The translations under genes were made by a program, and so were the position numbers. A model generated the notes under the pieces. That model worked only from the letters and a program-made list of their open reading frames with translations. It made no database searches and had not been told where the DNA came from. Below, one piece after another: positions 34,087 through 43,392 of a stretch of 64,000 bases of DNA. Within the stretch, counting starts at the first letter, position 1. Every line of letters begins with the position of its first letter. This DNA comes from Chryseobacterium sp. SC28 (lineage in GTDB: Bacteria > Bacteroidota > Bacteroidia > Flavobacteriales > Weeksellaceae), in NCBI RefSeq assembly GCF_003932955.1, contig NZ_QOVY01000010.1:1-64000 (forward strand). Direction: 5' to 3'.

Positions 34087-35843
34087 ACATCACGGAATTT
34101 CTGAATACCAATACGAAAAGATTTCCGCAGAAAGCCGCTGTCGGATTCAAAAAAGACAACGAATGGAAGGAACTGACTTGGATGCGCTTCAAGCAGATGG
34201 TTTTCAAAACGGCAAATGCATTGCTGGAAGCAGGGGTTCGAGAAAACGATAAAGTGGCGATCTATGCCGACAATTGTCCCGAATGGATGCTTATGGACGT
34301 CGCCACGCTGGCCATCGGTGCGGTGACTGTTCCGATCTATGCTACGAATGGCGCAGACCAAGTGGAGTATATCCTGAATCACGCAGAACCCAAAATCCTC
34401 TTGACCGGCAATCAGGAGCAGTACGAAATCTGCCACAATTTGCTACAAAAAACTGCCAGCGTAGAACTGATAATTTCCGCAAAGCAGAATTTTGCTTTGA
34501 AAGAAAAATCTTCATTTTTGTCGGATTTTATTGCAGCAAGTTCGGATCAATTGCGCCTTGCAGAAAAGTCGGATGATGATCTGGCGACCATCATTTATAC
34601 TTCGGGAACTTCCGGCACGCCAAAAGGCGTGATGCTCACGCACGGCAACTTTCGGAAAGCTTTCGAAGCGCACATTAATTTTTTCGGTTTTAAGGATTTT
34701 GAAAAGGAACAGTCCTTAGCATTTCTGCCCTTAAGCCACGTTTTCGAAAGAAGCTGGACCTTGTTCTGCTTCTCCGTCGGTGCAAAAGTGAGTTTTCTGG
34801 AGAATCCCAAACTCATCGCCACCGCTTTGCAGGAAGTGAAACCGACAACGATGTGTTCCGTTCCTCGGTTCTACCAAAAAATTTATGCTGGCATCCAAGA
34901 AAACGTGGAAAATGGCTCTCCAATCAAGAAAAAAATCTTCGACTGGGCCATTGCCACAGGTTCGAAAGTTTCGGAAAGAAAAAGAAATGAGCAGACCGTT
35001 CCATTTTTACTCTGTCAAAAATATAAACTTGCAGACGCCTTGGTTTTCAATCAAATTAAGAAAAAACTGGGCGGCAGACTCTGGTTTCTGCCTTGCGGTG
35101 GCGCCTCGATTTCTGCGGAAGTCACAGCCTTTTTTGATGCAATGGGAATCCACCTGACCGTCGGATACGGAATGACTGAAACCACTGCAACTATCACCGC
35201 ATTTCCTTTCACAAAATATAAATATGGAACTGCGGGAAAAATGCTTGGAGATTCTCAAATCAAAATCGGGGAGAATGATGAAATCCTCGTGAAAGGCAGT
35301 GGCGTTATGAAAGGCTATTACAAAAATCCGGATGAAAACGACAAAATCTTTACCCAAGATGGCTGGATGAAAACCGGTGATGCAGGCGTTTTGGACAGCG
35401 AAGGAAACTTGACGATAACGGACAGAATCAAAGACTTGATGAAAACCTCCAATGGGAAATATATCGCACCGCAACCCATTGAAAATCTGTTTTCCAACAA
35501 CCATTTCATCAATCACATTATGCTGGTTGCAGAGGACCGACCATTTGTTTCTGCCGTGATTGTTCCCAATTTTGAAACTCTAAAAGAGAAATTAAAGACA
35601 ATGAATATCCCATTCACAAACTGGGCAGACGTTGTTGAAAATGAAGAAGTAAAAGCATTTTATCACAAGCTGATCGATGAGATACAAACCAAGTTGCCGG
35701 GCTTCGAGAAAATTAAAAAATTTGTATTGATGCCGGCAGATTTTGAAATTGAGAGTGGCGAAATTACACCGACTTTAAAAATTAAGCGAAATATCGTAAT
35801 CGAAAAATATGCAGACAAAATTAAATCGCTTTATGGTAAATAG
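34083..35843 (+). CDS. Long-chain fatty acid-CoA ligase (AMP-forming)
   Basis: A 586-residue acyl-activating enzyme. The AMP-binding P-loop is IIYTSGTSGTPKGVMLTH (about 172-189). YGMTETTATI, the DGWMKTGDAGVLDSEGNLTITDRIKD block and the C-terminal lysine region (GEITPTLKIKRNIV) are all present. Length and motifs fit the long-chain FACS group that activates fatty acids to acyl-CoA, supplying beta-oxidation or lipid synthesis. Translationally coupled to the epimerase gene. The separate fad operon at 55.7-62.5 kb may use its product. Confidence 0.92.
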   Translation: MNITEFLNTNTKRFPQKAAVGFKKDNEWKELTWMRFKQMVFKTANALLEAGVRENDKVAIYADNCPEWMLMDVATLAIGAVTVPIYATNGADQVEYILNHAEPKILLTGNQEQYEICHNLLQKTASVELIISAKQNFALKEKSSFLSDFIAASSDQLRLAEKSDDDLATIIYTSGTSGTPKGVMLTHGNFRKAFEAHINFFGFKDFEKEQSLAFLPLSHVFERSWTLFCFSVGAKVSFLENPKLIATALQEVKPTTMCSVPRFYQKIYAGIQENVENGSPIKKKIFDWAIATGSKVSERKRNEQTVPFLLCQKYKLADALVFNQIKKKLGGRLWFLPCGGASISAEVTAFFDAMGIHLTVGYGMTETTATITAFPFTKYKYGTAGKMLGDSQIKIGENDEILVKGSGVMKGYYKNPDENDKIFTQDGWMKTGDAGVLDSEGNLTITDRIKDLMKTSNGKYIAPQPIENLFSNNHFINHIMLVAEDRPFVSAVIVPNFETLKEKLKTMNIPFTNWADVVENEEVKAFYHKLIDEIQTKLPGFEKIKKFVLMPADFEIESGEITPTLKIKRNIVIEKYADKIKSLYGK

Positions 35844-35975
35844 ATCCAGAAATTGAATTTTTTGTAACGAAATGTGCTGTACCGATGCTATTTTTAAAAT
35901 TTAGAACCAAAAACTATTTTTAAAATTGATTAATTTTACGAACCTTATAATAAAATCTAATTCGAAGTTTTATAA

Positions 35976-38834
35976 ATGAATACACAACAATTCGTGAATC
36001 GCCACATCAGCCTCAACGAGTCTGATAAAGCGGAAATGCTGAAGAAAGTAAAAGCAGTGAGTATTGAAGAATTAATCTCGCAAACCATTCCCGATGCCAT
36101 CAGGCTAACGAAAGATCTGGAAATTTCGGAACCGCTTTCCGAGTACGAGATGCTCTTGCACTCCAAGGAATTGGCTGCCAAAAATCTGAATTTCGATAGT
36201 TATATCGGTTTCGGATATCACGATACCATTTTGCCTTCACCGATTCAGAGAAATATTCTCGAAAATCCAAGTTGGTACACTGCTTACACACCCTATCAGG
36301 CAGAGATTGCGCAGGGAAGGTTAGAAGCTTTGCTCAATTTCCAAACGGTGGTGGCGGATCTGACGGGTTTTCCACTTGCCAATGCCTCTCTCCTTGACGA
36401 ATCGACGGCAGCTGCAGAAGCCATGCACATGTTCTTCAACAACAGAACGAAAGATCAAAAGAAAAATAATGCTTCCAAGTTTTTCATCTCAGATTTAGTC
36501 TTTCCTCAAACTATTTCTGTTATTAAAACAAAGGCCGAAGGTCTTGGTATTGATGTGATTGTGGGGAATCACCTCCATCATCAGTTTAATGAATCTTACT
36601 TCGGTGTTTTGTTGCAATATCCCGGCAAAAACGGAATTGTATTGGACTATACAGAAAACATTAGTTATTATAAAAAATTTGATTTGCAAGTCGTAGTAGC
36701 TTGTGATCCGATGGCTTTGGTGAAGCTGAAATCTCCGGCGGATATGGGTGCAGATTGTGCCATCGGAACGACTCAAAGATTTGGGATTCCAATGGGTTAC
36801 GGCGGTCCTCACGCGGCGTTTTTCGCTTGCAAGGACGATTATAAAAGAGATATGCCGGGCAGAATTATTGGTGTTTCTCAAGATATGTACGGCAATCGGG
36901 CGTTGAGAATGGCTTTGCAAACCAGAGAGCAGCATATCAAAAGAGAAAGAGCAACGTCCAACATTTGTACAGCTCAAGTTCTTCTTGCGGTAATGGCCGG
37001 TATGTATGCTGTATATCACGGCCCTAAAGGTTTGGAATTTATAGCAGATCAGATTCATTATAAAACCAATGCTCTAGCTGATGCGTTGAAAGTTTTAGGT
37101 TATGACATTGTGAACGAACCGGTTTTCGATACGGTAAAATTCAGATTGCACGAGGAGGAAAAAGCGTCTTTGAGAATGAAAATGAGAGATTTGAAAATCA
37201 ATCTTAATTATTTCTCCCACGGCATTGTCAGTATTTCTATCAATGAAACCACAACTTTGGACAAATTGAATACTTTGGTCGAGGCTTTTGCGCAGTTCAA
37301 GGGAAAACAAGGCTATAAAGTAATTTTGAAAGAAGAATATTCCGTACCGGCAGAATTATTGAGAAAAGATCAAATATTAAAAGAAGAAGTTTTCAACAAA
37401 TACCACACAGAAACCGAATTGATGCGCTACATCAAGCGATTGGAGAGAAAAGATTTGTCTTTGACCCATTCTATGATTTCTCTTGGCTCTTGCACGATGA
37501 AACTGAATGCCGCTACTCAAATGATCCCTTTATCTTGGGTAGAATGGGGAAGTGTTCATCCATTTGTGCCCACAGAACAGGCAGGCGGCTATCAGGAAAT
37601 GATTAAAGAGTTGGAGAAAGACTTGGCTGAGATCACTGGTTTTGCTGGAACATCACTTCAGCCAAACTCCGGAGCGCAAGGGGAATATTCTGGACTTATG
37701 GTCATCAGAAAATATCACAAAAGCCGAGGCGAAGGCCACAGAAATATCGTTCTGATACCGCAATCGGCGCACGGCACCAATCCCGCTTCCGCCGCAATGG
37801 CCGGGATGAACATCATCGTCGTCAAGAATCTTGAGAGTGGCGAAATCGATTTCGAAGATTTCAAAACAAAAACGGAGCAACATTCTGAAAATCTGGCGGC
37901 AGTGATGATTACCTATCCTTCGACTTACGGATTTTTCGATGCCAATATCAAAGAAATTACCAACCTGGTTCACCAGCACGGCGGGCAAGTCTATATGGAC
38001 GGCGCGAATATGAATGCACAAGTGGGCTATACCAGTCCGGGAAACATCGGTGCAGACGTTTGTCACCTCAATCTTCACAAGACTTTCGCAATCCCTCACG
38101 GCGGTGGCGGACCCGGCGTCGGTCCGATTTGCGTGGCAGAACATTTGGTGCCGTTTTTACCAACCAATGCAAATTTACCAATCGGCGGTAAAGAAGCAAT
38201 AGAAGGGATTTCTGCAGCGCCTTACGGTTCCGGATTGATTTTGAATATTTCTTACGCTTATATCAAAATGTTGGGAACTTCCGGATTGAAAAAAGCAACG
38301 GAACACGCCATTTTGAATGCTAACTATCTTAAAGAAATTTTGGCGGAACATTTCCCGATCCTTTATGCAAACTCAAAAGGCCGAGTGGCGCACGAGTGTA
38401 TCGTAGATTTTCGCCAGTTCAAATCTTTGGGAATCGAGGTGGCAGATGTTGCCAAACGACTGATGGACTATGGTTTCCACGCGCCAACTGTGAGTTTCCC
38501 GGTTGCAGGAACATTGATGATAGAACCGACGGAGTCTGAAAGCAAAGCCGAAATCGACCGCTTTGCAGAAGCGCTGATCAACATCAAAAAGGAAATCGAA
38601 GAAATAGCCAATGGCAACGCAGACCGAGAAAATAACGTTCTGAAAAATGCGCCGCATACCGAGCAATTGGTAATCTCAGATTCTTGGGATAAGCCTTACG
38701 GCAGAGAGAAAGCAGCTTATCCGCTGGAGTGGGTGAGGACTCATAAATTCTTTGCAACCGTAGCGAGAATCGATGAAGCATTTGGCGACAGAAACTTGAT
38801 TTGCACTTGCGAGCCGATTGAAGCTTACATGTAA
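35976..38834 (+). CDS. gcvP: Glycine dehydrogenase (decarboxylating), P-protein
   Basis: The PLP-dependent P-protein of the glycine cleavage system, which decarboxylates glycine and passes aminomethyl to lipoyl-H-protein. The 952-residue single chain combines the alpha and beta halves. Signature regions are GYHDTILPSPIQRNILENP (about 78-96), SLLDESTAAAEAM, CTMKLNAATQM in the second half, and the PLP lysine in CHLNLHKTFAIPHGGGGPG (about 700-718). Full length. No gcvT, gcvH or glycine riboswitch is next to it. The lipB gene nearby makes the lipoyl group that GcvH needs. Confidence 0.97.
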   Translation: MNTQQFVNRHISLNESDKAEMLKKVKAVSIEELISQTIPDAIRLTKDLEISEPLSEYEMLLHSKELAAKNLNFDSYIGFGYHDTILPSPIQRNILENPSWYTAYTPYQAEIAQGRLEALLNFQTVVADLTGFPLANASLLDESTAAAEAMHMFFNNRTKDQKKNNASKFFISDLVFPQTISVIKTKAEGLGIDVIVGNHLHHQFNESYFGVLLQYPGKNGIVLDYTENISYYKKFDLQVVVACDPMALVKLKSPADMGADCAIGTTQRFGIPMGYGGPHAAFFACKDDYKRDMPGRIIGVSQDMYGNRALRMALQTREQHIKRERATSNICTAQVLLAVMAGMYAVYHGPKGLEFIADQIHYKTNALADALKVLGYDIVNEPVFDTVKFRLHEEEKASLRMKMRDLKINLNYFSHGIVSISINETTTLDKLNTLVEAFAQFKGKQGYKVILKEEYSVPAELLRKDQILKEEVFNKYHTETELMRYIKRLERKDLSLTHSMISLGSCTMKLNAATQMIPLSWVEWGSVHPFVPTEQAGGYQEMIKELEKDLAEITGFAGTSLQPNSGAQGEYSGLMVIRKYHKSRGEGHRNIVLIPQSAHGTNPASAAMAGMNIIVVKNLESGEIDFEDFKTKTEQHSENLAAVMITYPSTYGFFDANIKEITNLVHQHGGQVYMDGANMNAQVGYTSPGNIGADVCHLNLHKTFAIPHGGGGPGVGPICVAEHLVPFLPTNANLPIGGKEAIEGISAAPYGSGLILNISYAYIKMLGTSGLKKATEHAILNANYLKEILAEHFPILYANSKGRVAHECIVDFRQFKSLGIEVADVAKRLMDYGFHAPTVSFPVAGTLMIEPTESESKAEIDRFAEALINIKKEIEEIANGNADRENNVLKNAPHTEQLVISDSWDKPYGREKAAYPLEWVRTHKFFATVARIDEAFGDRNLICTCEPIEAYM

Positions 38835-38881
38835 ATTTGGATTCCAATAGTATATTTTTTTTTACAGAAAGACTGCATACA

Positions 38882-38928
38882 GACAACTAACCGAAGCAAA
38901 TCATTTACTTTGGTTGTTGTTTTTTTGA
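38882..38928 (+). terminator. Terminator after gcvP
   Basis: An imperfect stem formed by CAACTAACCGAAG and CTTTGGTTGTTG, followed by T7. The rest of the 228-bp gap to dgt holds only the dgt promoter. Confidence 0.5.
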
Positions 38929-39046
38929 GGCTTATATTTTTAAATGTTGCTTAACGTAAATGCTGAGAATGATTGAATCTCCTAGTTTCGTTTATCATTC
39001 TGGGACAAATTATCAATATATAAATCCGTTAAAATAAAATATGCCT

Positions 39047-39054
39047 TATTTTTG
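39047..39054 (+). promoter_or_regulatory. Promoter -7 element of dgt
   Basis: TATTTTTG matches TAnnTTTG, 8 bp before the ATG at 39063, implying a leaderless or nearly leaderless mRNA. Confidence 0.4.
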
Positions 39055-39062
39055 AAACTATT

Positions 39063-40421
39063 ATGGATCTGAATTCGCTTTATACTACCGTGCGCACCGG
39101 CGATCATCGGCCCAATGTGGTTTCCAGAACGGATTTCCAGAGAGATTTTGACCGGATTATTTTCTCGTCTGCCTTCCGAAGACTGCAAAACAAAACCCAA
39201 GTTTTTCCGTTGCCAGGCAGTGTTTTTGTGCATAATAGATTGACGCATTCTTTGGAAGTTGCCTCTGTCGGTCGCAGTTTGGGAAGTTTGGCGGGCGACT
39301 ATATTTCAGCAACATATCCGAATGATATTAATGAGCTTTCCAAAGATTTTTACAAGCATCAGTTGCATAATGTGATCGCATCCGCTTGTCTTTGCCACGA
39401 TATTGGAAATCCGGCTTTCGGACATTCCGGCGAAGATGCAATTGCCAGCTATTTTGAAAAAAACGAATCGCAACTTAAATCGAAATTCACAGAAAAAGAA
39501 TGGGCAGATTTACTGAATTTTGAAGGCAATGCCAACGCCATCCGGGTTCTCACACAGCAGCAGCAAGGGAAAGATAAGGGCGGCGCACAGCTCACTTGCA
39601 CCACTTTGGCGAGCATCGCAAAATATCCTTGTGAATCTTTAGCAAAGAAGAAAGGTATCATCAACCGCAAGAAATTTGGTTTTTTTCAAAACGAAAAACA
39701 GCAGTTCCTAGACATTGCAAAATCTACCGGAATGCTGATGGAAAGCGAGGATCCTGTTATTTTTAAAAGACATCCTTTCGTCTGGCTGGTGGAAGCGGCG
39801 GACGACATCTGCTACAACATCATCGATATGGAGGATGCGCACCGGCTCGGAATCGTGAATTCTAATGATTGTGAAAACCTTTTTGTTGATTTGATATCAT
39901 CCGTAAACGCTGATGAAATCAAGAAAGTAGAAGCCAAGCTCGGCATCATTACAAACAGAAATGAAAGAATCTCGTACCTGCGTGCAAAAGTCATCAATTC
40001 TCTCATCAACAAAACCATTGCGCTCTACAAAGCGAATTTTCATAAAATTCTGGGCGGAAGTTTGGACAAAGGCATATTGGATCTTTTCAAATCAGAAAGC
40101 TCTTCTCTCGCAGAAATAGAACGTTTTTCCATCGAAAAAATCTACAATCACAAAGCCGTCATCGAGATCGAAAATGCGGGTTATAATGTGATGTATGAGC
40201 TGTTGGATCACTTTGTTCCATCCATTATTAAAGAAAAGGAAGACAGAAAATCCTATGACAAAATGGCGCTGAAACTCATTCCGCAGCAATTCATCTACGA
40301 GGAGGCTACCATTTATCAAAAAACCTTGGGCGTGCTGGATTTTGTAACCGGAATGACGGACAATTTTGCCACCGATCTTTACCGAAAAATCAAAGGGATT
40401 GATATTGGGATGACGATGTAG
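39063..40421 (+). CDS. dgt: Deoxyguanosinetriphosphate triphosphohydrolase
   Basis: A 452-residue HD-domain enzyme that hydrolyses dGTP to deoxyguanosine and triphosphate. It shows the N-terminal FQRDFDRIIFSSAFRRLQNKTQVFP, the first metal His in NRLTHSLEVASVGRSLG (about 59-75), the HD pair in CLCHDIGNPAFGHSGEDAI (about 108-126) and the distal Asp in EAADDICYNIIDMEDAHRLG. The NEGNANAIR-like FEGNANAIRVL is typical of Dgt. Activity controls dNTP pools and can limit phage replication. It lies convergent to lipB. Confidence 0.93.
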   Translation: MDLNSLYTTVRTGDHRPNVVSRTDFQRDFDRIIFSSAFRRLQNKTQVFPLPGSVFVHNRLTHSLEVASVGRSLGSLAGDYISATYPNDINELSKDFYKHQLHNVIASACLCHDIGNPAFGHSGEDAIASYFEKNESQLKSKFTEKEWADLLNFEGNANAIRVLTQQQQGKDKGGAQLTCTTLASIAKYPCESLAKKKGIINRKKFGFFQNEKQQFLDIAKSTGMLMESEDPVIFKRHPFVWLVEAADDICYNIIDMEDAHRLGIVNSNDCENLFVDLISSVNADEIKKVEAKLGIITNRNERISYLRAKVINSLINKTIALYKANFHKILGGSLDKGILDLFKSESSSLAEIERFSIEKIYNHKAVIEIENAGYNVMYELLDHFVPSIIKEKEDRKSYDKMALKLIPQQFIYEEATIYQKTLGVLDFVTGMTDNFATDLYRKIKGIDIGMTM

Positions 40422-40453
40422 CGATCATTCAACATCCTTAGCAGCAGTATTTT

Positions 40454-41167
40454 TTACGAAATAATTTCGCATTCAAAAACATCGGCGAAGTGCTTTTTGA
40501 TTTTACGCTTCACAGCTTCCACATCCACTTCCTGCTCCAGCTCTCTTTTCATAGAAGTCACTTGTTTATCAGCGATTCCGCACGGAATAATATAATCGAA
40601 ATAGCGCATATCGGTGTTTACATTCAGCGCAAAACCGTGAATGGTGACCCAGCGCGAGGCCTTCACGCCCATTGCGCAAATTTTTCTCGCATAAGGTTTC
40701 CCAACGTCTAACCAAACGCCGGTTTCGCCGGCAGATCGTTCTCCTTTGAGGCCATATTCTGCAATCGTTCGGATGATAACTTCCTCAAGATCACGCATAT
40801 ACCGGTGGATATCGGTATAGAAATTTTCCAAATCCAGAATCGGATAGCCCACAATTTGTCCAAAGCCGTGGTAAGTAATGTCGCCGCCACGATTGACTTT
40901 CACGTACGTGGCGTTGATTTCCTTCAGCTTATTTTCGTTGGCCAGAAGGTTGGATTCGTGGCCGCTTTTTCCTAAGGTATAGACGTGCGGATGCTCCACA
41001 AAAAGCAGATGATTCTCCGTTGTTTTCAGATCATCCGGATGTTCGCGGTTGTGGATTTTGAGGTCGAGATTTTGTTTGAGCAATTCCTCCTGATAGTCCC
41101 AGCTGGGCATATAATCTTTGGTTCCGAGATCCTGAAATTTTACTTTTTTATTGATGAGCGCATTCAC
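40454..41167 (-). CDS. lipB: Octanoyl-[acyl-carrier-protein] protein N-octanoyltransferase
   Basis: Transfers octanoate from ACP to lipoyl domains of E2 subunits and GcvH, the first step of lipoate assembly. The 237-residue enzyme has the conserved RGGDITYHGFGQIVGYPILDL (about 92-112), GVWLD..KICAMGVKASRWVTIHGFALNV with the catalytic Lys, and the catalytic Cys in IIPCGI (about 201). The stop and terminator region faces dgt. A good promoter lies upstream (CTTG-N19-TAAATTTG on the minus strand). Confidence 0.95.
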   Translation of the reverse strand: MNALINKKVKFQDLGTKDYMPSWDYQEELLKQNLDLKIHNREHPDDLKTTENHLLFVEHPHVYTLGKSGHESNLLANENKLKEINATYVKVNRGGDITYHGFGQIVGYPILDLENFYTDIHRYMRDLEEVIIRTIAEYGLKGERSAGETGVWLDVGKPYARKICAMGVKASRWVTIHGFALNVNTDMRYFDYIIPCGIADKQVTSMKRELEQEVDVEAVKRKIKKHFADVFECEIIS

Positions 41168-41189
41168 GTTTTGATGGGAAATGTTGCTA

Positions 41190-41220
41190 CAAATTTACTT
41201 ATTATTCGCCGAACGGCAAG
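41190..41220 (-). promoter_or_regulatory. Promoter of lipB
   Basis: On the minus strand TAAATTTG (41190-41197) is a perfect -7 element with a TTG -33 exactly 19 nt upstream. Confidence 0.55.
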
Positions 41221-41306
41221 TTGCCAGAGAAACTTCATTGTGTTCAGAATTTTTGGTGAAAGTGGGGTTTCATTCATTTTAAAACGATTTTTTCATAAAT
41301 TTGAAA

Positions 41307-42179
41307 ATGAAAAAATTAGCATTTCTTGTTTTCTTGTTGACTCTGAGCGCTTTTCCGGCGCAAGATTTTCGTTCTTATCAGTTTTTTGATAAAATATCGA
41401 AGCCTGCTTCTCCGGAAATAATGGTTTCGGAATTGGCAAAATATGATGTCATATTAATCGGCGAATACCACGACAATTCCATCAATCATTGGCTGGAAAA
41501 GAAAATATCGGAGGCCCTTTTCGAGCGAAAAAAAGGAGCAATCATTCTGGGCGCCGAAATGTTTGAAAGAGACAACCAAAAGGCGCTTGATTCTTATTTA
41601 GCTGGAAAATTAGATCCCAAAAATCTGAAAGATTCCGTGCGACTTTGGAAAAATTACGAAACCGATTACAAGCCTTTGCTGGATTTCGCAAAAGACAAAA
41701 AATTAAAATTCATTGCGACCAATGTTCCAAGAAAGTATGCTTCTCAAACGTCGAAAAACGGCATTGAAAGCCTGAGTCAATTGCCGGAAAACGAAAAAAA
41801 ATATATGGCTCAATTACCGATAGAAGTCACTTTGGAAACGCCCGGATACAAGGAAATGAAAACCTTGATGGGCGATCACGTGGACGAACTCAAACTGATG
41901 AATTTCGTCTCTGCACAAGCATTGAAAGATGCAACAATGGCCGAATCTATCATCGAAAATTTGAAAGCCGGCGCCACTTTTATCCATTTCAACGGCGACT
42001 ATCACAGCAAGCAATATGGTGGCATCTATTGGTACTTGAAAAAGAAAAACCCTGAATTGAAAATCGCCGTCATCTCTGTTTTTGAGTCTGATAAACCCGA
42101 ATTGGTTTTGCCGGAAAAAGATTTCGTACCAACGGAATTCAATCTCGTGATCCCAAATGATATGACCAAAACTTATTAA
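41307..42179 (+). CDS. ChaN-family haem-binding-like exported protein
   Basis: About 290 aa from the ATG at 41307 (a TTG six bases earlier is less likely). A signal peptide (MKKLAFLVFLLTLSAFPAQ) leads into a COG3016/ChaN domain with IGEYHDNSINHWLEKKI and AEMFERDNQKALDSYL. ATFIHFNGDYHSKQYGG near the C-terminus holds the second conserved His region. ChaN of Campylobacter binds stacked haems at the outer membrane and helps iron uptake. A TAAATTTG -7 element ends only 3 bp before the ATG, so the mRNA may be leaderless. The deformylase-like gene follows after 130 bp. Confidence 0.82.
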   Translation: MKKLAFLVFLLTLSAFPAQDFRSYQFFDKISKPASPEIMVSELAKYDVILIGEYHDNSINHWLEKKISEALFERKKGAIILGAEMFERDNQKALDSYLAGKLDPKNLKDSVRLWKNYETDYKPLLDFAKDKKLKFIATNVPRKYASQTSKNGIESLSQLPENEKKYMAQLPIEVTLETPGYKEMKTLMGDHVDELKLMNFVSAQALKDATMAESIIENLKAGATFIHFNGDYHSKQYGGIYWYLKKKNPELKIAVISVFESDKPELVLPEKDFVPTEFNLVIPNDMTKTY

Positions 42180-42225
42180 GATTAGGTTGGGGGTTAAACC
42201 TATTAAATTTTTTATGTTTTTCATT

Positions 42226-42237
42226 GGGCTAAAGCCC
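42226..42237 (+). repeat. Short GC-rich hairpin (GGGCTAAAGCCC)
   Basis: A perfect 5-bp stem with a 2-base centre in the ChaN-deformylase gap, of the kind dispersed between genes in this group. Only one copy lies in this window. Confidence 0.4.
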
Positions 42238-42309
42238 GAGACTTTTTGAACCTTATTTTTTTTAGCTGTTTGTTCTTCGCAAATTCTTATATTTGAAAGA
42301 AAATAGACG

Positions 42310-42933
42310 ATGCGTAATTTTATTGTCTTCACTTTATTATTTGTAAGCTGTTTTGGATTCTCGCAGAAATTCTCAAAAGCGGAAAAGGAATTGATACATT
42401 CCGGAGACGATAAAACGGCTTTGCCAATCTACCAAACCGACAATGAGGATCAGCACAAAGTCTTGTTGAAACCTTGCGAAAAGATTTCGCCCAAAGACAA
42501 AAATCTGCCCATCCTGATCGAGAGAATGAGGCTGGCGCTCGCAGCAACGGACGGCGGCGTGGGTATTGCCGCACCTCAAGTCGGGATCAATCGCCGTCTG
42601 GTTTTGGTTCAGCGCTTCGATAAACCCAATGCTCCCGTGGAATATTTCATCAATCCTGAAATCATTTGGCGCTCTGAGCTTTTAGACAAAGGTCCGGAAG
42701 GCGATCTTTCGATTGAGAATTTCCAAGGCGATTTCTACAGAAGTCACAGCATCCGAGTGCGATACAATGACTTGGAAAATGAGAAGCACGACGAGATGGT
42801 GGAAGGTTTCTCAGCCGTGATTTTGCAGCACGAGATCGATCATTTATTTGGTATTTTAATTTCGGATAAGCAGCAAAGCGAGAAAGATTGGCAATACAAA
42901 GAAGTGAAAGTTTATCAGAAATCCAAATATTAG
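42310..42933 (+). CDS. Exported peptide-deformylase-like protein, metal-ligand variant
   Basis: A 207-residue protein with the deformylase fold motifs but unusual features. Motif 1 is GGVGIAAPQVG (82-92) and motif 3 is QHEIDH (173-178), both intact. Motif 2, EGCLS in active deformylases, reads EGDLS (130-134), so the metal-binding Cys is replaced by Asp132. The N-terminus MRNFIVFTLLFVSCFGFSQ is a signal peptide (SFSQ-type cleavage or lipidation at Cys14), so the protein should be outside the cytoplasm where no nascent formyl-Met peptide occurs. It is unlikely to be the housekeeping deformylase; an extracytoplasmic metallo-amidase or inactive homologue is inferred. Confidence 0.8.
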   Translation: MRNFIVFTLLFVSCFGFSQKFSKAEKELIHSGDDKTALPIYQTDNEDQHKVLLKPCEKISPKDKNLPILIERMRLALAATDGGVGIAAPQVGINRRLVLVQRFDKPNAPVEYFINPEIIWRSELLDKGPEGDLSIENFQGDFYRSHSIRVRYNDLENEKHDEMVEGFSAVILQHEIDHLFGILISDKQQSEKDWQYKEVKVYQKSKY

Positions 42934-43007
42934 AGTAAGAGTATCAGAGAACGCCACTTAGGTCTGGTTTTTGAAGAGAAAGAAAGAACCCATAAAATAA
43001 TAAAACT

Positions 43008-43352
43008 ATGAACTTCATTATCCGCTTGCTGATTACAGCGATTTCAGCATTTTTGCTTAGCAAAATCCTTTCTGGCGTTCACTTCGAGGACTTTTGGTCC
43101 ACGATAATTTTCGCCTTCGTTTTGGGAATCCTAAACGTTTTTGTGAGACCGATACTTTCGATCTTGTCTTTGCCGATTACCATCCTCACCTTGGGATTAT
43201 TTTCACTGGTAATCAACGCCGTCATCATTCTATTGGCAGATTCGTTGATGGACAGTTTGACGGTAGCCAACTTCTGGTGGGCGCTGTTGTTCAGTATTTT
43301 GCTGTCATTGGTCACATCGGCCTTTTCGATGATTTTTGAAAGTGATGAGTAA
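43008..43352 (+). CDS. Holin-like (superfamily IV / YvlD-type) membrane protein
   Basis: A 114-residue protein made almost wholly of four membrane helices (about 2-22, 28-50, 54-78, 86-110) with the pattern NVFVRPILSILSLPITILTLGLFSLVINA, typical of the four-TMS 'phage holin family IV' membrane proteins. Despite the name these are widespread chromosomal proteins, and no phage gene is present here. Function unknown, probably envelope-related. Followed by a bidirectional terminator shared with trpA. Confidence 0.85.
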   Translation: MNFIIRLLITAISAFLLSKILSGVHFEDFWSTIIFAFVLGILNVFVRPILSILSLPITILTLGLFSLVINAVIILLADSLMDSLTVANFWWALLFSILLSLVTSAFSMIFESDE

Positions 43353-43358
43353 AAATCA

Positions 43359-43392
43359 AAAGAGTTTCAGACCACCTGAAACTCTTTTTTTT
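43359..43392 (+). terminator. Bidirectional terminator between the holin-like gene and trpA
   Basis: AAAGAGTTTCAG (43359-43370) pairs with CTGAAACTCTTT (43376-43387), A-rich on one side and T-rich on the other. It ends the trp operon on the minus strand as well. Confidence 0.8.

Noticed and set aside
35844-35975. Glycine riboswitch upstream of gcvP
   Set aside because: The gap is only 132 bp and shows no tandem-aptamer-like conserved sequence.
43008-43352. Prophage, suggested by the holin-like gene
   Set aside because: No other phage gene is nearby; this membrane family is common on chromosomes.
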